A program made the position numbers and the translations under genes. A stretch of DNA of 64,000 bases from Atopobium sp. oral taxon 416 (GTDB taxonomy: Bacteria; Actinomycetota; Coriobacteriia; Coriobacteriales; Atopobiaceae), in contig NZ_CP072380.1 in assembly GCF_018128285.1 (NCBI RefSeq), positions 620,001-684,000 on the forward strand, given 5' to 3'. How positions within the stretch are numbered: position 1 is the stretch's first letter; each line of letters starts with the position of its first letter. Below, piece by piece: positions 63,932-64,000 of this stretch. The notes under the pieces are model-generated. The model had not been told where the DNA came from. It made no database searches and was given only the letters and a program-made list of their open reading frames with translations.

Positions 63932-64000
63932 CCGTGGCAGACAGGCAATGCTCTGGCTATTCTGCCAAATAGTGTCAATTGTATTACCCATATGCTATAT

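Larger units (their letters stand above)
47688..64000 (+). mobile_element. Integrative element 2, in tandem with element 1 (extends past the window)
   Basis: Begins with the same att core and left-end module as element 1. After the module an IS3 copy replaces the XRE region; then come a relaxase fragment, a MobC-like gene, the defence island, a YraN-like gene, an ArdC-like fragment and a second IS3 copy in inverse orientation. Its right att was not found before 64000. Confidence 0.7.

Noticed and set aside
1-64000. Reassignment of TAG to an amino acid
   Set aside because: Many intact genes here end in TAG (for example at 3549, 19243, 21636, 25782, 55412), some followed at once by a second stop, and no suppressor tRNA is seen.
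1-64000. CRISPR arrays or rRNA operons
   Set aside because: No regularly spaced identical repeats of 24-40 bases with unique spacers, and no rRNA-like sequence, were noticed on either strand.

Overview
This window looks like chromosome of an anaerobic, moderately GC-rich actinobacterium of the class Coriobacteriia (Olsenella/Atopobium-like). That placement is inferred from the gene families (a giant 2-hydroxyacyl-CoA dehydratase activase, glycerol dehydrogenase, PepT/PepF peptidases, DUF438-hemerythrin protein, coriobacterial-type integrative elements) and from GC-ending codon use; no rRNA is present to settle it.

Layout. 1-4.2 kb: a transposase remnant, then a complete lactococcin-972-type bacteriocin cassette (precursor, integral membrane protein, ABC ATPase). 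4.2-8 kb: a graveyard of IS3, IS21 and IS110 remnants plus decayed flavodoxin and carboxymuconolactone decarboxylase-cupin genes. 8.1-12.3 kb: DUF438/hemerythrin/PAS protein, bicupin, Crp/Fnr regulator, and broken DUF488 and aldo/keto reductase genes. 13.6-19.3 kb: an autoregulated-looking TetR-activase operon with a strong promoter and two palindromic operators. 19.4-27.7 kb: healthy housekeeping genes (gldA, tyrosine phosphatase with a structured leader, pepT, a membrane protein, HAD phosphatases, pepF). 28-35.5 kb: IS5, IS30, IS1595 and ISL3 remnants around a decayed SDR, an intact Gfo/Idh/MocA oxidoreductase and plsY.

35.8-64 kb: an initiator tRNA-fMet whose 3' half is the attachment site of two integrative elements inserted in tandem. 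Element 1 (35,807-47,687, about 11.9 kb) has a left-end module (palindrome array, excisionase-like protein, winged-helix protein), decayed conjugation genes (DUF3801, VirD4), a dead tyrosine integrase at its right end, and a cargo operon that reads as a ribosomally made peptide (RiPP) pathway: split YcaO, a 50-residue Ala-rich precursor peptide, a hairpin, an ABC exporter and an M50 protease. Element 2 (from 47,688 to beyond the window) repeats the left-end module almost identically and carries, between two inverted IS3 copies, a relaxase fragment, MobC-like protein and a defence island: an ApeA-like HEPN protein, then a divergent operon of a small RHH-like protein, an Eco57I-type DNA methyltransferase, a GIY-YIG/SF2-helicase/methylase-like protein, a PHP-AAA ATPase (TrlF-like) and a small acidic protein; a YraN-like gene and an ArdC-like fragment follow.

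The two most interesting systems are the YcaO/M50 peptide cluster in element 1 and the composite restriction/PHP-ATPase defence operon in element 2. Many genes in mobile and accessory regions are broken by single frameshifts or single in-frame stops (mostly TAG), so the genome is actively losing accessory functions.
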